Below are positions 8,074 through 17,162 of a DNA stretch of 64,000 nucleotides, piece by piece. The first letter of the stretch is position 1; each line of letters starts with the position of its first letter. This DNA is from an uncultured Flavobacteriales bacterium (lineage in GTDB: Bacteria; Bacteroidota; Bacteroidia; Flavobacteriales; Crocinitomicaceae). The translations under genes were made by a program, and so were the position numbers. The notes under the pieces are model-generated. The model saw only the letters and a program-made list of their open reading frames with translations. It ran no database searches and was not told where the DNA came from. Location: NCBI GenBank assembly GCA_946482515.1, contig CAMLRS010000008.1, positions 1 through 64,000 on the forward strand, in the 5' to 3' direction.

Positions 8074-9321
8074 ATGTTTACGTACCTCTTTGATTACCTC
8101 GAGCAATTGGATTTCCCCGGAGCAGGATTGTTCCAGTACATTTCCTTCCGTGCCGCATTGGCGCTGCTGACCTCGCTGTTGATTTCCGTGGTGTTCGGCA
8201 AGCGCCTCATCAACCTGCTGCGTCGTCAGCAGATCGGTGAAACGGTGCGCGATCTCGGTCTGGCCGGTCAGATCGAAAAATCCGGTACGCCAACCATGGG
8301 CGGACTCATCATCCTGGCGTCTATCCTTATTCCGACGCTCTTCTTCGCGAAGCTGCACAACGTTTACGTGATCACCATGCTCCTGGCAACCATCTGGCTG
8401 GGCGCAATCGGTTTCCTCGATGATTACATCAAAGTCTTCAAAAAGAACAAAGAAGGTCTCGCAGGTCGTTTCAAAGTAATCGGTCAGATCGGCGTAGGTG
8501 TGATTGTGGGCAGCATTCTGTACTTCCACCCGGATGTACAGGTACACAAGAAAGTGGATGCGAGCTACGTGCTGCAGGCCGATGAAGAAGTGGTGACCGA
8601 TCAGCACATGAAATTCAATACGTCCGACAGCACCAAATGGATCCGCACACGCGACATGACAACGACCATTCCGCTGGTGAAAAACAACGAGTTCAACTAC
8701 AACTGGCTCATTGGCGATGTCAATAAATCGTACGGCTGGCTGCTCTTCATTCCGATCGTGATCTTCATCGTGATCGCCGTTTCGAACGGCGCCAACATGA
8801 CCGACGGTCTTGACGGATTGGCCACCGGAACGAGTGCCATCATCGGAATAGCGCTGGCCATTTTCGCCTACGTAAGCTCCAATGTGCGTTTCGCCGATTA
8901 CCTCGACGTCATGTACATTCCAATGGCTGAAGAACTGGTGATTTTCATATCCGCCTTCGTGGGTGCGTGTATCGGCTTCCTGTGGTACAACAGCTACCCG
9001 GCGCAGGTATTCATGGGTGATACCGGAAGTCTGGCATTGGGCGGAATCATTGCTGTGTTTGCGATCTCCGTGCGCAAGGAATTGCTCATCCCGGTACTGT
9101 GCGGCATCTTCCTGATCGAAAACCTGTCGGTGATCATGCAGGTCGGCTATTTCAAATACACGAAAAGACGCTTCGGTGAAGGCCGCCGCATCTTCCGGAT
9201 GGCACCGTTGCACCACCATTACCAGAAAAAAGGACTCCACGAAGCCAAGATCGTTTCGCGCTTCTGGATCGTAGCCGTATTGCTGGCAGTAGTCACCATT
9301 GTAACCCTCAAGCTGCGTTAA
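8074..9321 (+). CDS. mraY: Phospho-MurNAc-pentapeptide transferase MraY
   Basis: 415 residues, polytopic inner-membrane enzyme that makes lipid I from UDP-MurNAc-pentapeptide and undecaprenyl phosphate. The catalytic aspartates Asp116-Asp117 are in FLDDY, the second motif NMTDGLD is at 241-247, and the basic HHHYQ motif is near residue 386. It is longer than the roughly 360 residues of Escherichia coli MraY because of an insert of about 50 residues around 160-210, common in Bacteroidota. It begins directly after the murE stop; its stop overlaps the murD start by one base (TAATG). Confidence 0.97.
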   Translation: MFTYLFDYLEQLDFPGAGLFQYISFRAALALLTSLLISVVFGKRLINLLRRQQIGETVRDLGLAGQIEKSGTPTMGGLIILASILIPTLFFAKLHNVYVITMLLATIWLGAIGFLDDYIKVFKKNKEGLAGRFKVIGQIGVGVIVGSILYFHPDVQVHKKVDASYVLQADEEVVTDQHMKFNTSDSTKWIRTRDMTTTIPLVKNNEFNYNWLIGDVNKSYGWLLFIPIVIFIVIAVSNGANMTDGLDGLATGTSAIIGIALAIFAYVSSNVRFADYLDVMYIPMAEELVIFISAFVGACIGFLWYNSYPAQVFMGDTGSLALGGIIAVFAISVRKELLIPVLCGIFLIENLSVIMQVGYFKYTKRRFGEGRRIFRMAPLHHHYQKKGLHEAKIVSRFWIVAVLLAVVTIVTLKLR

Positions 9322-10664
9322 TGAACCTCAACGGCAAAATAGCAGTTATCCTGGGCGCCGGCGAAAGCGGAGTCGGAGCGGCCATCCTCGCAAAAGTGAA
9401 GGGTGCGACCGTTTTCGTATCCGATTTCGGGACCATCAAGCCGTCGTTCCAGCAGGAGCTGAACGAACACGGCCTGGAGTGGGAAGAAGGAACGCATACG
9501 ATGGAGCGCATCCTCGCTGCCGATATCGTGGTGAAATCGCCGGGCATTCCGGAAAAAGCGCCGGTGATGAAAGCCATTCGCGAGCAAGGGATCAAAGTCG
9601 TTTCGGAGATCGAATTCGCGGGCTACTTCACCGATGCGAAAAAAGTGTGCATCACCGGCAGCAACGGCAAAACGACCACCACTATGCTCATCCACCACAT
9701 GCTCACGAAAGCGGGTATGAACGTAGGATTGGCAGGAAATGTGGGCTACAGCTTCGCGAAACAGGTGGCGCTGGAAGAAAAGGAAATCTACGTGTTGGAG
9801 CTGAGCTCGTTCCAGCTTGACGACATGGAAGATTTCAAGGCCGAGATCGCGATCCTGACGAACATCACGCCGGATCACCTCGACCGTTACGAATACAACA
9901 TGCAGCTCTACGTGAACTCCAAGTTCCGCATCCTGCAAAACCAGACAGCAGCCGATTACTTCATCTACAACGCCGACGACGCGCTGATCATGAAGGAAAT
10001 CGCCGGGCGAACGATCGCTGCGCAGCAGTACCCGTTCTCGCTCACCAAAACGCTCGATAAGGGCGGTTATACAGCAAACAAACAACTCATCATAAACGTT
10101 AACAATCAATTCTCTATGTCTATTCACGAACTAGCTCTGAAGGGTAAGCACAATACCCAAAATTCACTGGCTTCCGGTATTACTGGTCGCTTGCTGGATA
10201 TCCGCAAGGAAATAGTGCGCGAAAGTCTGTCGGACTTCGTTAATGTGGAACACCGCCTCGAATTCGTGGCCAAGGTGTGCGGCATTGAATTCATCAACGA
10301 TTCCAAAGCGACGAATGTAAACTCCACGTGGTTTGCGCTCGAGAGCATGGAAAATCCTACGGTATGGATCGTGGGCGGCGTCGATAAAGGCAACGACTAC
10401 ACTGAGCTGCTCGACCTCGTAAAGGAAAAAGTAAAAGCGATCATCTGCCTGGGCAAGGACAACCACAAGATCATCGAGACTTTCTCCGGAGTAGTGGAAA
10501 CAATCGTCGAAGCCGGTTCCGCAATGGAAGCTGTTGCTTACGGGTACCGCCTGGCGAAAAAGGACGAAACTGTTCTGTTGTCGCCTGCATGCGCGAGCTT
10601 TGATCTCTTCGAGAACTACGAAGACCGCGGAAACCAGTTCAAGGAAGCCGTACGCTCACTGTAA
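9321..10664 (+). CDS. murD: UDP-MurNAc-L-alanine:D-glutamate ligase MurD
   Basis: 447 residues, normal. Cytoplasmic ATP-dependent addition of D-glutamate. The N-terminal Rossmann-like domain begins with ILGAGESGVGAA, the ATP loop is GSNGKTTT (from Gly113), NITPDHLDRY follows, and the C-terminal domain carries LLSPACASFDLFENYEDRG. It overlaps mraY by one base and is followed after 5 bases by the unrecognised 155-residue gene. Confidence 0.97.
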   Translation: MNLNGKIAVILGAGESGVGAAILAKVKGATVFVSDFGTIKPSFQQELNEHGLEWEEGTHTMERILAADIVVKSPGIPEKAPVMKAIREQGIKVVSEIEFAGYFTDAKKVCITGSNGKTTTTMLIHHMLTKAGMNVGLAGNVGYSFAKQVALEEKEIYVLELSSFQLDDMEDFKAEIAILTNITPDHLDRYEYNMQLYVNSKFRILQNQTAADYFIYNADDALIMKEIAGRTIAAQQYPFSLTKTLDKGGYTANKQLIINVNNQFSMSIHELALKGKHNTQNSLASGITGRLLDIRKEIVRESLSDFVNVEHRLEFVAKVCGIEFINDSKATNVNSTWFALESMENPTVWIVGGVDKGNDYTELLDLVKEKVKAIICLGKDNHKIIETFSGVVETIVEAGSAMEAVAYGYRLAKKDETVLLSPACASFDLFENYEDRGNQFKEAVRSL

Positions 10665-10669
10665 GAGTC

Positions 10670-11137
10670 ATGGAAACCAAGGTAACGGACAATCGTCTGC
10701 TGGCTGCACGTCAGGAAGGCCTGAAACAGGCCGAAAGCCACTCATTGCGCCCGTTGGGCAAGCTGTGGGGCATGGATGTGTTTGCCTGGTACAATCCGCC
10801 GGTCAACGACCTTTCGGCTACACTGACAACGTTCCCGTTCCCGGTATTCTGGCTCGGCAACGAAGAGCTGGTGAAGGAGCTGGCGCAGGTCGATCCGGAA
10901 AGCATGCGTGCACTGGCCTGGTGCGGACAATACGACTGTGCACAGCTCAATATTCCGGCTGATGTGGCTGGTCCGATGCGTTTGCTTACGGCTACCGAAA
11001 ACCTCGAAGAAACACTGACGATCCTGCGTTCGGTGAAACAGTCGAAGCACATTCTGCTGTTCACGGTTGCGGGTAATGAATGGAAAACCAAACTGGCAGA
11101 TTTTGAAGCGTTCGTTCGCTTAAACGGCAATCAATGA
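10670..11137 (+). CDS. Unrecognised protein encoded between murD and ftsW
   Basis: 155 residues, no signal peptide or membrane segment, so probably cytoplasmic. I do not recognise a domain. The sequence looks well folded: hydrophobic strands such as DVFAWYN and HILLFTVAGNEW, and a region around residues 60-95 with WLGNEELVKELAQVD and ALAWCGQYDCAQL. The C-terminal 40 residues alternate helix and strand in a pattern reminiscent of a Mur-ligase C-terminal fragment, but this is only an impression. It sits 5 bases after murD and overlaps ftsW by ATGA, so it is co-translated with wall-synthesis genes and its codon use matches theirs. A role in precursor synthesis or division is inferred from position only. 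Confidence 0.8.
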   Translation: METKVTDNRLLAARQEGLKQAESHSLRPLGKLWGMDVFAWYNPPVNDLSATLTTFPFPVFWLGNEELVKELAQVDPESMRALAWCGQYDCAQLNIPADVAGPMRLLTATENLEETLTILRSVKQSKHILLFTVAGNEWKTKLADFEAFVRLNGNQ

Positions 11138-12309
11138 TTCAGTTTATACAGAAATATTTCAAAGGCGACCTCGTTATCTGGGTGCTCACGCTGATCCTCC
11201 TCGGTTTCTCGCTGGTGAGCGTATACAGCTTTGTGCCTATCCTTGTGAAGATGGAAGGAGGAACGCCTTTCATGTACCTGTTTAAGCATTTCATTTACAT
11301 TGTCCTGGCAGTACTGGCCATGTATTGGGTCCATAAAAAAGATCCCAAATACCTGTCGCGGATGTCGAAGATCATCTTCTACGCCGCTATCGGCCTGTTG
11401 ATCTTTACGCTCTTCTTCGGAACAAAAGTCAACGAAGCCGGCCGATGGGTCAAAATCCCGTTTGTGGGCCTGACCTTCCAGTCGTCGGATTTTGCCAAGC
11501 TGGCCCTGCTCATTTACCTCGCACGTTTGCTCACCAAGAAACGCGAGCTGCTGCATTCCTGGAAGGAAGGATTCCTGCCTATTATGGCGCCGATTGTGAT
11601 AATTTGTGGATTGATTGTGAAAGATAACTTCTCAACGGCGGCCATTATGTTTATGATTTGTTTCGTGCTGCTGTTCCTCGGTCGCGTACCGATCGGGAAA
11701 ATGCTCACGGTGGTTTTAGGTGGAATTCTGCTCTTCTTCATGGTCGTGGGTGTGCACAAGGCCTTGCCGGAGATGAACATCCTGCCGCGTTACGAAACGT
11801 GGATGAACCGGATCACCAACCGCTACGAAAACAGCGCGGATCTCGATGCGCCGGGAAATCTCCAGGCGAACAATGCAGAACAGGCTATTTACCACGGCGG
11901 ATTACTCGGCCAGGGCGTCGGGAACGGAAAAGTGAAGGAATTCATACCGGAAGCTTACGCCGATTTCTTCTTTGCCTCGTTCGTGGAAGAATTCGGGTTG
12001 ATAGCGGCCGTTTTCCTGGTGCTGTTCTATTTGATCTTGCTCTATCGCATCATGCGGATCGCACTCCGGGCCGACAATTTATTTGAAACCTATATCTGTC
12101 TCGGCATCGGCATCCTGCTGTTGTCGCAGGCAGCCGTAAATATGATGGTCTGTACGGGGATTTTCCCGGTAACAGGTCAGAACATGCCGTTTTTGGCCAT
12201 GGGAGGATCAGCGATGATCATGGCGTGCGTTTCCATCGGAATTGTCCAGGGAATCGCGCAGCGCCAGCAATCCGACCAGCCGGCAACGACAGCAAATGTG
12301 TTTGAATAG
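11134..12309 (+). CDS. ftsW: Septal peptidoglycan polymerase FtsW (SEDS family)
   Basis: 391 residues with about ten membrane segments, the SEDS topology. FtsW polymerises lipid II at the septum with its partner FtsI, encoded upstream. Seen: GLTFQSSDFAKLALLIYLAR around residue 115, the periplasmic loop with ENSADLDAPGNLQANNAEQAIYHGG and GQGVGNGKVKEFIPEAYADFFFA, and the terminal FPVTGQNMPFLAMGGSA, all conserved SEDS regions. RodA is the alternative, but the dcw context favours FtsW. It is translationally coupled to the preceding gene and followed by murG after 2 bases. Confidence 0.96.
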   Translation: MIQFIQKYFKGDLVIWVLTLILLGFSLVSVYSFVPILVKMEGGTPFMYLFKHFIYIVLAVLAMYWVHKKDPKYLSRMSKIIFYAAIGLLIFTLFFGTKVNEAGRWVKIPFVGLTFQSSDFAKLALLIYLARLLTKKRELLHSWKEGFLPIMAPIVIICGLIVKDNFSTAAIMFMICFVLLFLGRVPIGKMLTVVLGGILLFFMVVGVHKALPEMNILPRYETWMNRITNRYENSADLDAPGNLQANNAEQAIYHGGLLGQGVGNGKVKEFIPEAYADFFFASFVEEFGLIAAVFLVLFYLILLYRIMRIALRADNLFETYICLGIGILLLSQAAVNMMVCTGIFPVTGQNMPFLAMGGSAMIMACVSIGIVQGIAQRQQSDQPATTANVFE

Positions 12310-12311
12310 CG

Positions 12312-13415
12312 ATGGTAAACAAAGTCATCATATCGGGCGGCGGAACGGGCGGACATATCTTCCCGGCCATTGCCATTGCCAACGAGCTGCGGGCGCGTAA
12401 CCCGAAAGCGCAGATCCTGTTCGTGGGCGCCGAAGGCAAAATGGAAATGGAAAAAGTACCGGCGGCTGGCTACGAAATTGTAGGTCTGCCGATCGTGGGC
12501 TTGCAGCGCAAATTGACGCTGTCGAATTTTATGCTGCCGTTCAAGCTCGCTAAAAGTTTGCTGAAAGCACGTCGCATCCTGAAGCAGTTCAAGCCGGAAG
12601 TGGTAATTGGTGTAGGCGGATATGCCAGTGGCCCGATTCTGAAAATGGCCACGAGTCTGAACATTCCGACCGTGGTACAGGAACAGAATTCCTTCCCGGG
12701 TAAGACAAACCGGATTTTGTCGAAAAGCGTTTCGGCGATCTGCACGGCCTATGAAGGACTGGAAAGCGTTTTTCCGGCGAATAAAATTCACTTCACCGGC
12801 AATCCGGTACGACAGGAGCTTAAAGCGCTGAGCCTGTCAAAAGCGGAAGCGTTCACCCATTTCCCGGATCTCGATCCGAACCGCAAAACCATCCTGGTGA
12901 TCGGTGGAAGCCTCGGTGCACGGACCTTGAACGAAAGCGTGTTGCAGGCACTCGATCGTTATGAAGGCGAACAGGTGCAGGTGCTGTGGCAATGTGGAAA
13001 ATACTATGTGGAAGCCATGCGCAACGAGCTGGCCAAGCGCCAGGTGTCGACCGTTGTGTTGACGGATTTTATCGCACGCATGGATGCAGCATATGCACTC
13101 GCAGATGTGATCGTTTCACGCGCCGGTGCGTTGTCCATTTCGGAATTGTGCCTCGTCGGGAAGCCAGTCATCCTGGTGCCGTCGCCGAACGTTTCGGAAG
13201 ACCACCAGACCAAGAACGCCATGGCACTCGTGAAAAACAGCGCGGCGATTCTGATCAAAGACAACGAAGCAAAAGAAGCGGTGATGGAAGCCGCATTTGA
13301 CTTATTAAAAGACGAAGCAAAAAGCAGCAGCCTCGGCGAGCGCATCCGTGCGATGGCAAAACCCGAAGCTACAGCTGCCATTGCGGATGTAATAGAAAAT
13401 GTAAGTAAGAAATAA
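12312..13415 (+). CDS. murG: UDP-GlcNAc:lipid I N-acetylglucosaminyltransferase MurG
   Basis: 367 residues, GT-B fold family 28. It converts lipid I to lipid II on the cytoplasmic face of the membrane. The N-terminal glycine loop GGGTGGHIFPA starts at residue 9; GVGGYASGP and QEQNSFPGKTNR are lipid-I-side motifs; the C-terminal domain has GGSLGARTLNESV and SRAGALSISELCLVGKPVILVPSP, the UDP-GlcNAc site. It starts 2 bases after ftsW. A D-family repeat begins directly after the stop and separates it from murC, one of few gaps in the cluster. Confidence 0.97.
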   Translation: MVNKVIISGGGTGGHIFPAIAIANELRARNPKAQILFVGAEGKMEMEKVPAAGYEIVGLPIVGLQRKLTLSNFMLPFKLAKSLLKARRILKQFKPEVVIGVGGYASGPILKMATSLNIPTVVQEQNSFPGKTNRILSKSVSAICTAYEGLESVFPANKIHFTGNPVRQELKALSLSKAEAFTHFPDLDPNRKTILVIGGSLGARTLNESVLQALDRYEGEQVQVLWQCGKYYVEAMRNELAKRQVSTVVLTDFIARMDAAYALADVIVSRAGALSISELCLVGKPVILVPSPNVSEDHQTKNAMALVKNSAAILIKDNEAKEAVMEAAFDLLKDEAKSSSLGERIRAMAKPEATAAIADVIENVSKK

Positions 13416-13418
13416 TTT

Positions 13419-13520
13419 TCCCCCTTTGGAGGGGGATTAAGGGGGAGGATGTCCAAATTCCGAACTGGATTTGCAACCCTCCTCAGTCCTCCCTCAAGGG
13501 AGGAGGAAAAAATGAAAAGT
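13419..13520. repeat. D-family repeat between murG and murC
   Basis: CCCCCTTTGGAGGGGG at about 13421 is followed by a G-rich stretch, and the block ends with CTCCCTCAAGGGAGGAGG. Related blocks lie at 29998-30086 and 55500-55590 in the same orientation. It begins one base after the murG stop. Confidence 0.75.
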
Positions 13521-13522
13521 AA

Positions 13523-14914
13523 ATGACATTCGAAGACGTAAAACGGATTTACTTCATCGGCATCGGCGGAATCGGGATGTCGGCACTGGCGCGTTATTTC
13601 CATGCGAAAGGCTACGCTGTTGCCGGCTACGACAAAACACCGTCGTCGCTGACCGACGAGCTGGTGGCGGAAGGCATGGACATTCACTTCGAAGATTTGG
13701 GTGAAGCCGTTCCGGAAGCGTACAAGGATACACAGACAACGATGGTGGTCTACACACCGGCCATTCCGAAAACAATGGGCGAGCTGGTGTATTTCCAGCA
13801 ACAGCACCACGTGTTGAAGCGTTCAGAAGTACTCGGATTGCTCACGCGCACCAGCAAAGGCATCGGTGTGGCCGGAACGCATGGGAAAACCACTACGAGT
13901 ACGATGCTGGCCTATGTATTGTCGCAGTCGAGCCGCAAATGCTCGGCCTTCCTTGGTGGTATTTCCAGCAACTTCCATTCGAATGTTATCATCGATACGG
14001 AATCCGAGCTCACGGTCATTGAAGCCGACGAGTTCGATCGTTCCTTCCTGCGCTTGTCGCCGTTTGCGAGCATCATTACGGCCATGGATCCGGATCACCT
14101 CGATATTTACGGAGACGAAGAAAATTTCCGCCAGGCTTTCCAGACCTATTCCGATAAGCACAACGACGAAGGTTTTATCGTCCGGAAATGGAACCTGCCG
14201 ATCCAACCGGCACCTCCGGCCAAAGGCGTAACGCACAATCACATTACCTACGGCATCAATGCACCTGCTGCGGCTTACAATGGCAAAAACCTGCGTTCAG
14301 TCGATGGTCATTTCTTCTTCGATCTGAAAGGGCCGGGAGTGGACTGGAAAGGCATAGAGCTGGGATTGCCGGGCATTCACAACTGCGAGAACGCCATTGC
14401 CGTGATCGCTATGTGCATCGAGCTCGGATTGAAAAAAGAAGAAATCTACGACGGTCTGCGCACTTTCCGCGGTGTGAAGCGTCGTTTTGAATACCACGTG
14501 CGACGGGAAAAGCTCGTCTACATCGACGATTATGCACACCACCCGACGGAAATTGCCGCTTTGGTCGATTCTGTGCGCATGCTCTATCCAACGCGCCACA
14601 TTACCGGTATTTTCCAGCCGCATCTGTATTCACGGACGCGTGACTTTATGCCGGGTTTTGCCGACGAATTATCGAAGCTCGACAAAGTCATTCTCCTGCC
14701 GATCTACCCGGCGCGCGAAGAGCCGATCGAAGGCATTACCAGCGACGAGCTGCTGAAAGAGCTCATGGTCGACGACAAATTGCTGCTTACACCACAGGAA
14801 GTGCTGGAATGGAGCAAATCCGTTACGTCGGGCGTGATCCTGACTATTGGCGCCGGCGATATTGATCGCCTGGTACAGCCGTTGGAAGAACAATTAAAAG
14901 CCAATAGCCGATGA
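13523..14914 (+). CDS. murC: UDP-N-acetylmuramate:L-alanine ligase MurC
   Basis: 463 residues, normal. It adds the first stem residue in the cytoplasm. The N-terminal domain begins IYFIGIGGIGMSALA, the ATP loop is GTHGKTT (Gly118-Thr124), then EADEFDRSFL and MDPDHLDIYG, and the C-terminal domain includes YAHHPTEIAAL and QPHLYSRT. It ends in an ATGA overlap with ftsQ. The D-family repeat lies immediately upstream, so its translation is not coupled to murG. Confidence 0.97.
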   Translation: MTFEDVKRIYFIGIGGIGMSALARYFHAKGYAVAGYDKTPSSLTDELVAEGMDIHFEDLGEAVPEAYKDTQTTMVVYTPAIPKTMGELVYFQQQHHVLKRSEVLGLLTRTSKGIGVAGTHGKTTTSTMLAYVLSQSSRKCSAFLGGISSNFHSNVIIDTESELTVIEADEFDRSFLRLSPFASIITAMDPDHLDIYGDEENFRQAFQTYSDKHNDEGFIVRKWNLPIQPAPPAKGVTHNHITYGINAPAAAYNGKNLRSVDGHFFFDLKGPGVDWKGIELGLPGIHNCENAIAVIAMCIELGLKKEEIYDGLRTFRGVKRRFEYHVRREKLVYIDDYAHHPTEIAALVDSVRMLYPTRHITGIFQPHLYSRTRDFMPGFADELSKLDKVILLPIYPAREEPIEGITSDELLKELMVDDKLLLTPQEVLEWSKSVTSGVILTIGAGDIDRLVQPLEEQLKANSR

Positions 14915-15723
14915 AACGCTGGCTGCGCATAGGATCCTGGGCATTTGCCATCATTACGGTGATGGTGCTGCTGGGCTTTGCGGCCAATGAGCAGCAAAAA
15001 GCGCTCGTGAAACGTCCTGTGGTGACTATCAGCGCCATCGACGAAAATGCTTTCCTGACGGAAGAAGAATTGCTTCAGCGCCTGAAACGCAAGGGCTTGC
15101 TGTATCACGGTCAGGAAATGGGAAGCCTGAAAACTACGGAGATTGAGGCTTTCGTTAAAACCATGCACGAAGTGGAAAACGTGGACGTATTCCGTCGTAT
15201 GGGAGGTGAGTGGGCGATCAGCATCCGTTTGCGTCAGCCGTTGTCGAGAGTATTTAACAGCAGGGGCGAAAGCTACTACGTGGATGCCAAGGGAACGACC
15301 ATGGAGCCATCACCCAATTTTACAGCCAGAGTATTAGTGTTTTCGGGCAATATTCCCGACCGCGCTGATACGTTAACGGTGCATGAAATTATTAACAATG
15401 ACTCATTGAAAAGTATTCGTTTGCTGGATGATATCTATCGAATTTCCAATTATGTTTGTCATGATCCCTTTCTGCGGGCTCAAATCAGCCAGGTCCACCG
15501 CACAACAGGTGGTGATTTCGTGCTGATACCCCAGGTTGGCAACCACAGGATCATTTTCGGAGGTGCCCGCACGGATGCAGAAGTGAAAGAGAAAATGGAC
15601 AAGCTGAAGGTCTTTTACCGGGAAGGACTCCCTTACGAAGGCTGGAACAAATACGAAACCATCAATCTGAAATTCAGAAACCAGATTGTGTGTAAGAAAC
15701 GAACAGAAGAACAGGAAAATTAA
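14911..15723 (+). CDS. ftsQ: Cell division protein FtsQ
   Basis: 270 residues. One N-terminal membrane segment (about 8-26), a POTRA-like region from about residue 37 (VVTISAIDENAFLTEEELLQRL), then the FtsQ beta domain with SIRLRQPLSRVFNSRGESYYVD. FtsQ scaffolds the divisome in the periplasm with FtsL-type partners. Sequence conservation is low in this family, so the call leans on topology and on the murC-ftsQ-ftsA order. It overlaps murC by 4 bases; ftsA starts 5 bases after its stop. Confidence 0.93.
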   Translation: MKRWLRIGSWAFAIITVMVLLGFAANEQQKALVKRPVVTISAIDENAFLTEEELLQRLKRKGLLYHGQEMGSLKTTEIEAFVKTMHEVENVDVFRRMGGEWAISIRLRQPLSRVFNSRGESYYVDAKGTTMEPSPNFTARVLVFSGNIPDRADTLTVHEIINNDSLKSIRLLDDIYRISNYVCHDPFLRAQISQVHRTTGGDFVLIPQVGNHRIIFGGARTDAEVKEKMDKLKVFYREGLPYEGWNKYETINLKFRNQIVCKKRTEEQEN

Positions 15724-15728
15724 GCGCC

Positions 15729-17021
15729 ATGTCAAAGTCAAAAACGATCGTAGTTGGATTGGATATCGGAACCACCAAGATTGCGTGCCTCGTGGGAACA
15801 AAAAATGATCACGGTAAAATCGAGATCATTTCCATGGGTAAAAGCGAATCACTCGGTGTGTCGCGCGGTATCGTGTCGAACATCGAAAAGACTGTGCAAT
15901 CCATCAAAGCAGCCGTTGAGGAAGCTCAGGATCGCGTTGACGCTGACCTGATCATCCGCATTGTGAACGTCGGTATCGCCGGCCAGCACATCAAGAGCCT
16001 CCAGCACCGCGGTATTTACACGCGCAGCTCTATGGACAGCGAGATCAGCCAGGCAGACATCGACGCGCTGATCGAAGATATGTACAAACTGGTGATGCAG
16101 CCGGGTGAAGAGATCATCCACGTATTGCCGCAGGAATATATTGTAGACAACGAACAAGGCATTCTCGATCCTATCGGGATGTCGGGCCGTCGTCTGGAAG
16201 CCAACTTCCACATCATTACCGGTCATATCAACGCTGCAATGAACATCAACAAGTGCGTTCAGAAAGCCGGACTGGAAGTGAAAGACATCATCCTCGAGCC
16301 GATCGCTTCAGCTGATGCGGTACTGAACTCCGAAGAAAAAGAAGCGGGTGTTGTGCTCGTGGATATCGGTGGTGGTACAACCGACGTAGCGATTTTCCAC
16401 GAAGGCGTGATCCGTCATACGGCGGTTATTCCGTTTGGTGGAAATGTGATCACCGACGACATCAAGGAAGGTTGCACGATTTTGCGTCGCCATGCAGAAG
16501 CACTGAAAGTGAAATTCGGTTCGGCGCTGGCATCTGAAAGCCTCGAAACGGAAGTGGTATGCATTCCGGGACTCCGCGGCCGCGATCCGAAAGAGATCAC
16601 ACTGCGCAACCTGGCAAGCATCATTCAGGCACGTATGGAAGAGATCATCGAGCACGTGTACTACGAGATCCGCAACTCCGGCTACGAGAAAAAGCTCATC
16701 GCAGGAATCGTGGTAACAGGTGGTGGAGCACAGCTTCGTCATATTACACAGCTCTTCGAATTCATCACCGGTATGACAACCCGCGTTGGTTTGCCGACCG
16801 AGCACCTGGCGAGCACAAATACGATTGACAGCATTGCCAGCCCGATGTACGCAACAGGTATCGGACTCGTGATGAAAGGATTTGAAGGTCTGGAGCCAGT
16901 GAAGCAACAGGCAGAGCCGGCGGTTGGTCAGGTGAAAACCCATTCCAACAAATCGCGCGGTTCGTTCTTCGACACCATTATTACCAAGAGTAAGAACTGG
17001 TTCGCGGAAGACGACTTGTAA
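15729..17021 (+). CDS. ftsA: Cell division protein FtsA
   Basis: 430 residues, actin-fold ATPase that tethers FtsZ filaments to the membrane. The phosphate-1 motif GLDIGTTKIACLVG (about 10-23) and phosphate-2 DIGGGTTDVAIF (about 213-224) are present, and the end (SFFDTIITKSKNWFAEDDL) fits the amphipathic membrane-targeting helix. A J-family repeat follows the stop and separates it from ftsZ. Confidence 0.97.
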   Translation: MSKSKTIVVGLDIGTTKIACLVGTKNDHGKIEIISMGKSESLGVSRGIVSNIEKTVQSIKAAVEEAQDRVDADLIIRIVNVGIAGQHIKSLQHRGIYTRSSMDSEISQADIDALIEDMYKLVMQPGEEIIHVLPQEYIVDNEQGILDPIGMSGRRLEANFHIITGHINAAMNINKCVQKAGLEVKDIILEPIASADAVLNSEEKEAGVVLVDIGGGTTDVAIFHEGVIRHTAVIPFGGNVITDDIKEGCTILRRHAEALKVKFGSALASESLETEVVCIPGLRGRDPKEITLRNLASIIQARMEEIIEHVYYEIRNSGYEKKLIAGIVVTGGGAQLRHITQLFEFITGMTTRVGLPTEHLASTNTIDSIASPMYATGIGLVMKGFEGLEPVKQQAEPAVGQVKTHSNKSRGSFFDTIITKSKNWFAEDDL

Positions 17022-17024
17022 AGA

Positions 17025-17093
17025 ATTATAAATGCAACAATTATGAATTATCAAGTCTTTATAATTGCGCATTCATAATTGATAATTAGAAAT
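17025..17093. repeat. J-family AT-rich inverted repeat between ftsA and ftsZ
   Basis: AATTATGAATTATCAA-like and TTCATAATTGATAATT-like arms face each other. The words resemble the perfect hairpin at 43868-43913. A TTG at 17079 that would extend ftsZ lies inside it. Confidence 0.6.
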
Positions 17094-17162
17094 AAAGCAA
17101 CCCCGAAGCAATCAGCCAGCCTGATGCTTCAGGGAATACAAACAACAATAAAAACAAAGCAC

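Noticed and set aside
6973..9240. Open frame of 755 codons on the minus strand opposite murE and mraY
   Set aside because: It mirrors two strongly conserved genes in phase and shows no protein-like motif; long antisense frames are expected from this codon usage.
17079..17162. 28-codon upstream extension of ftsZ from a TTG
   Set aside because: It lies in a J-family repeat, and FtsZ proteins of this group begin at MEFDLPKG.
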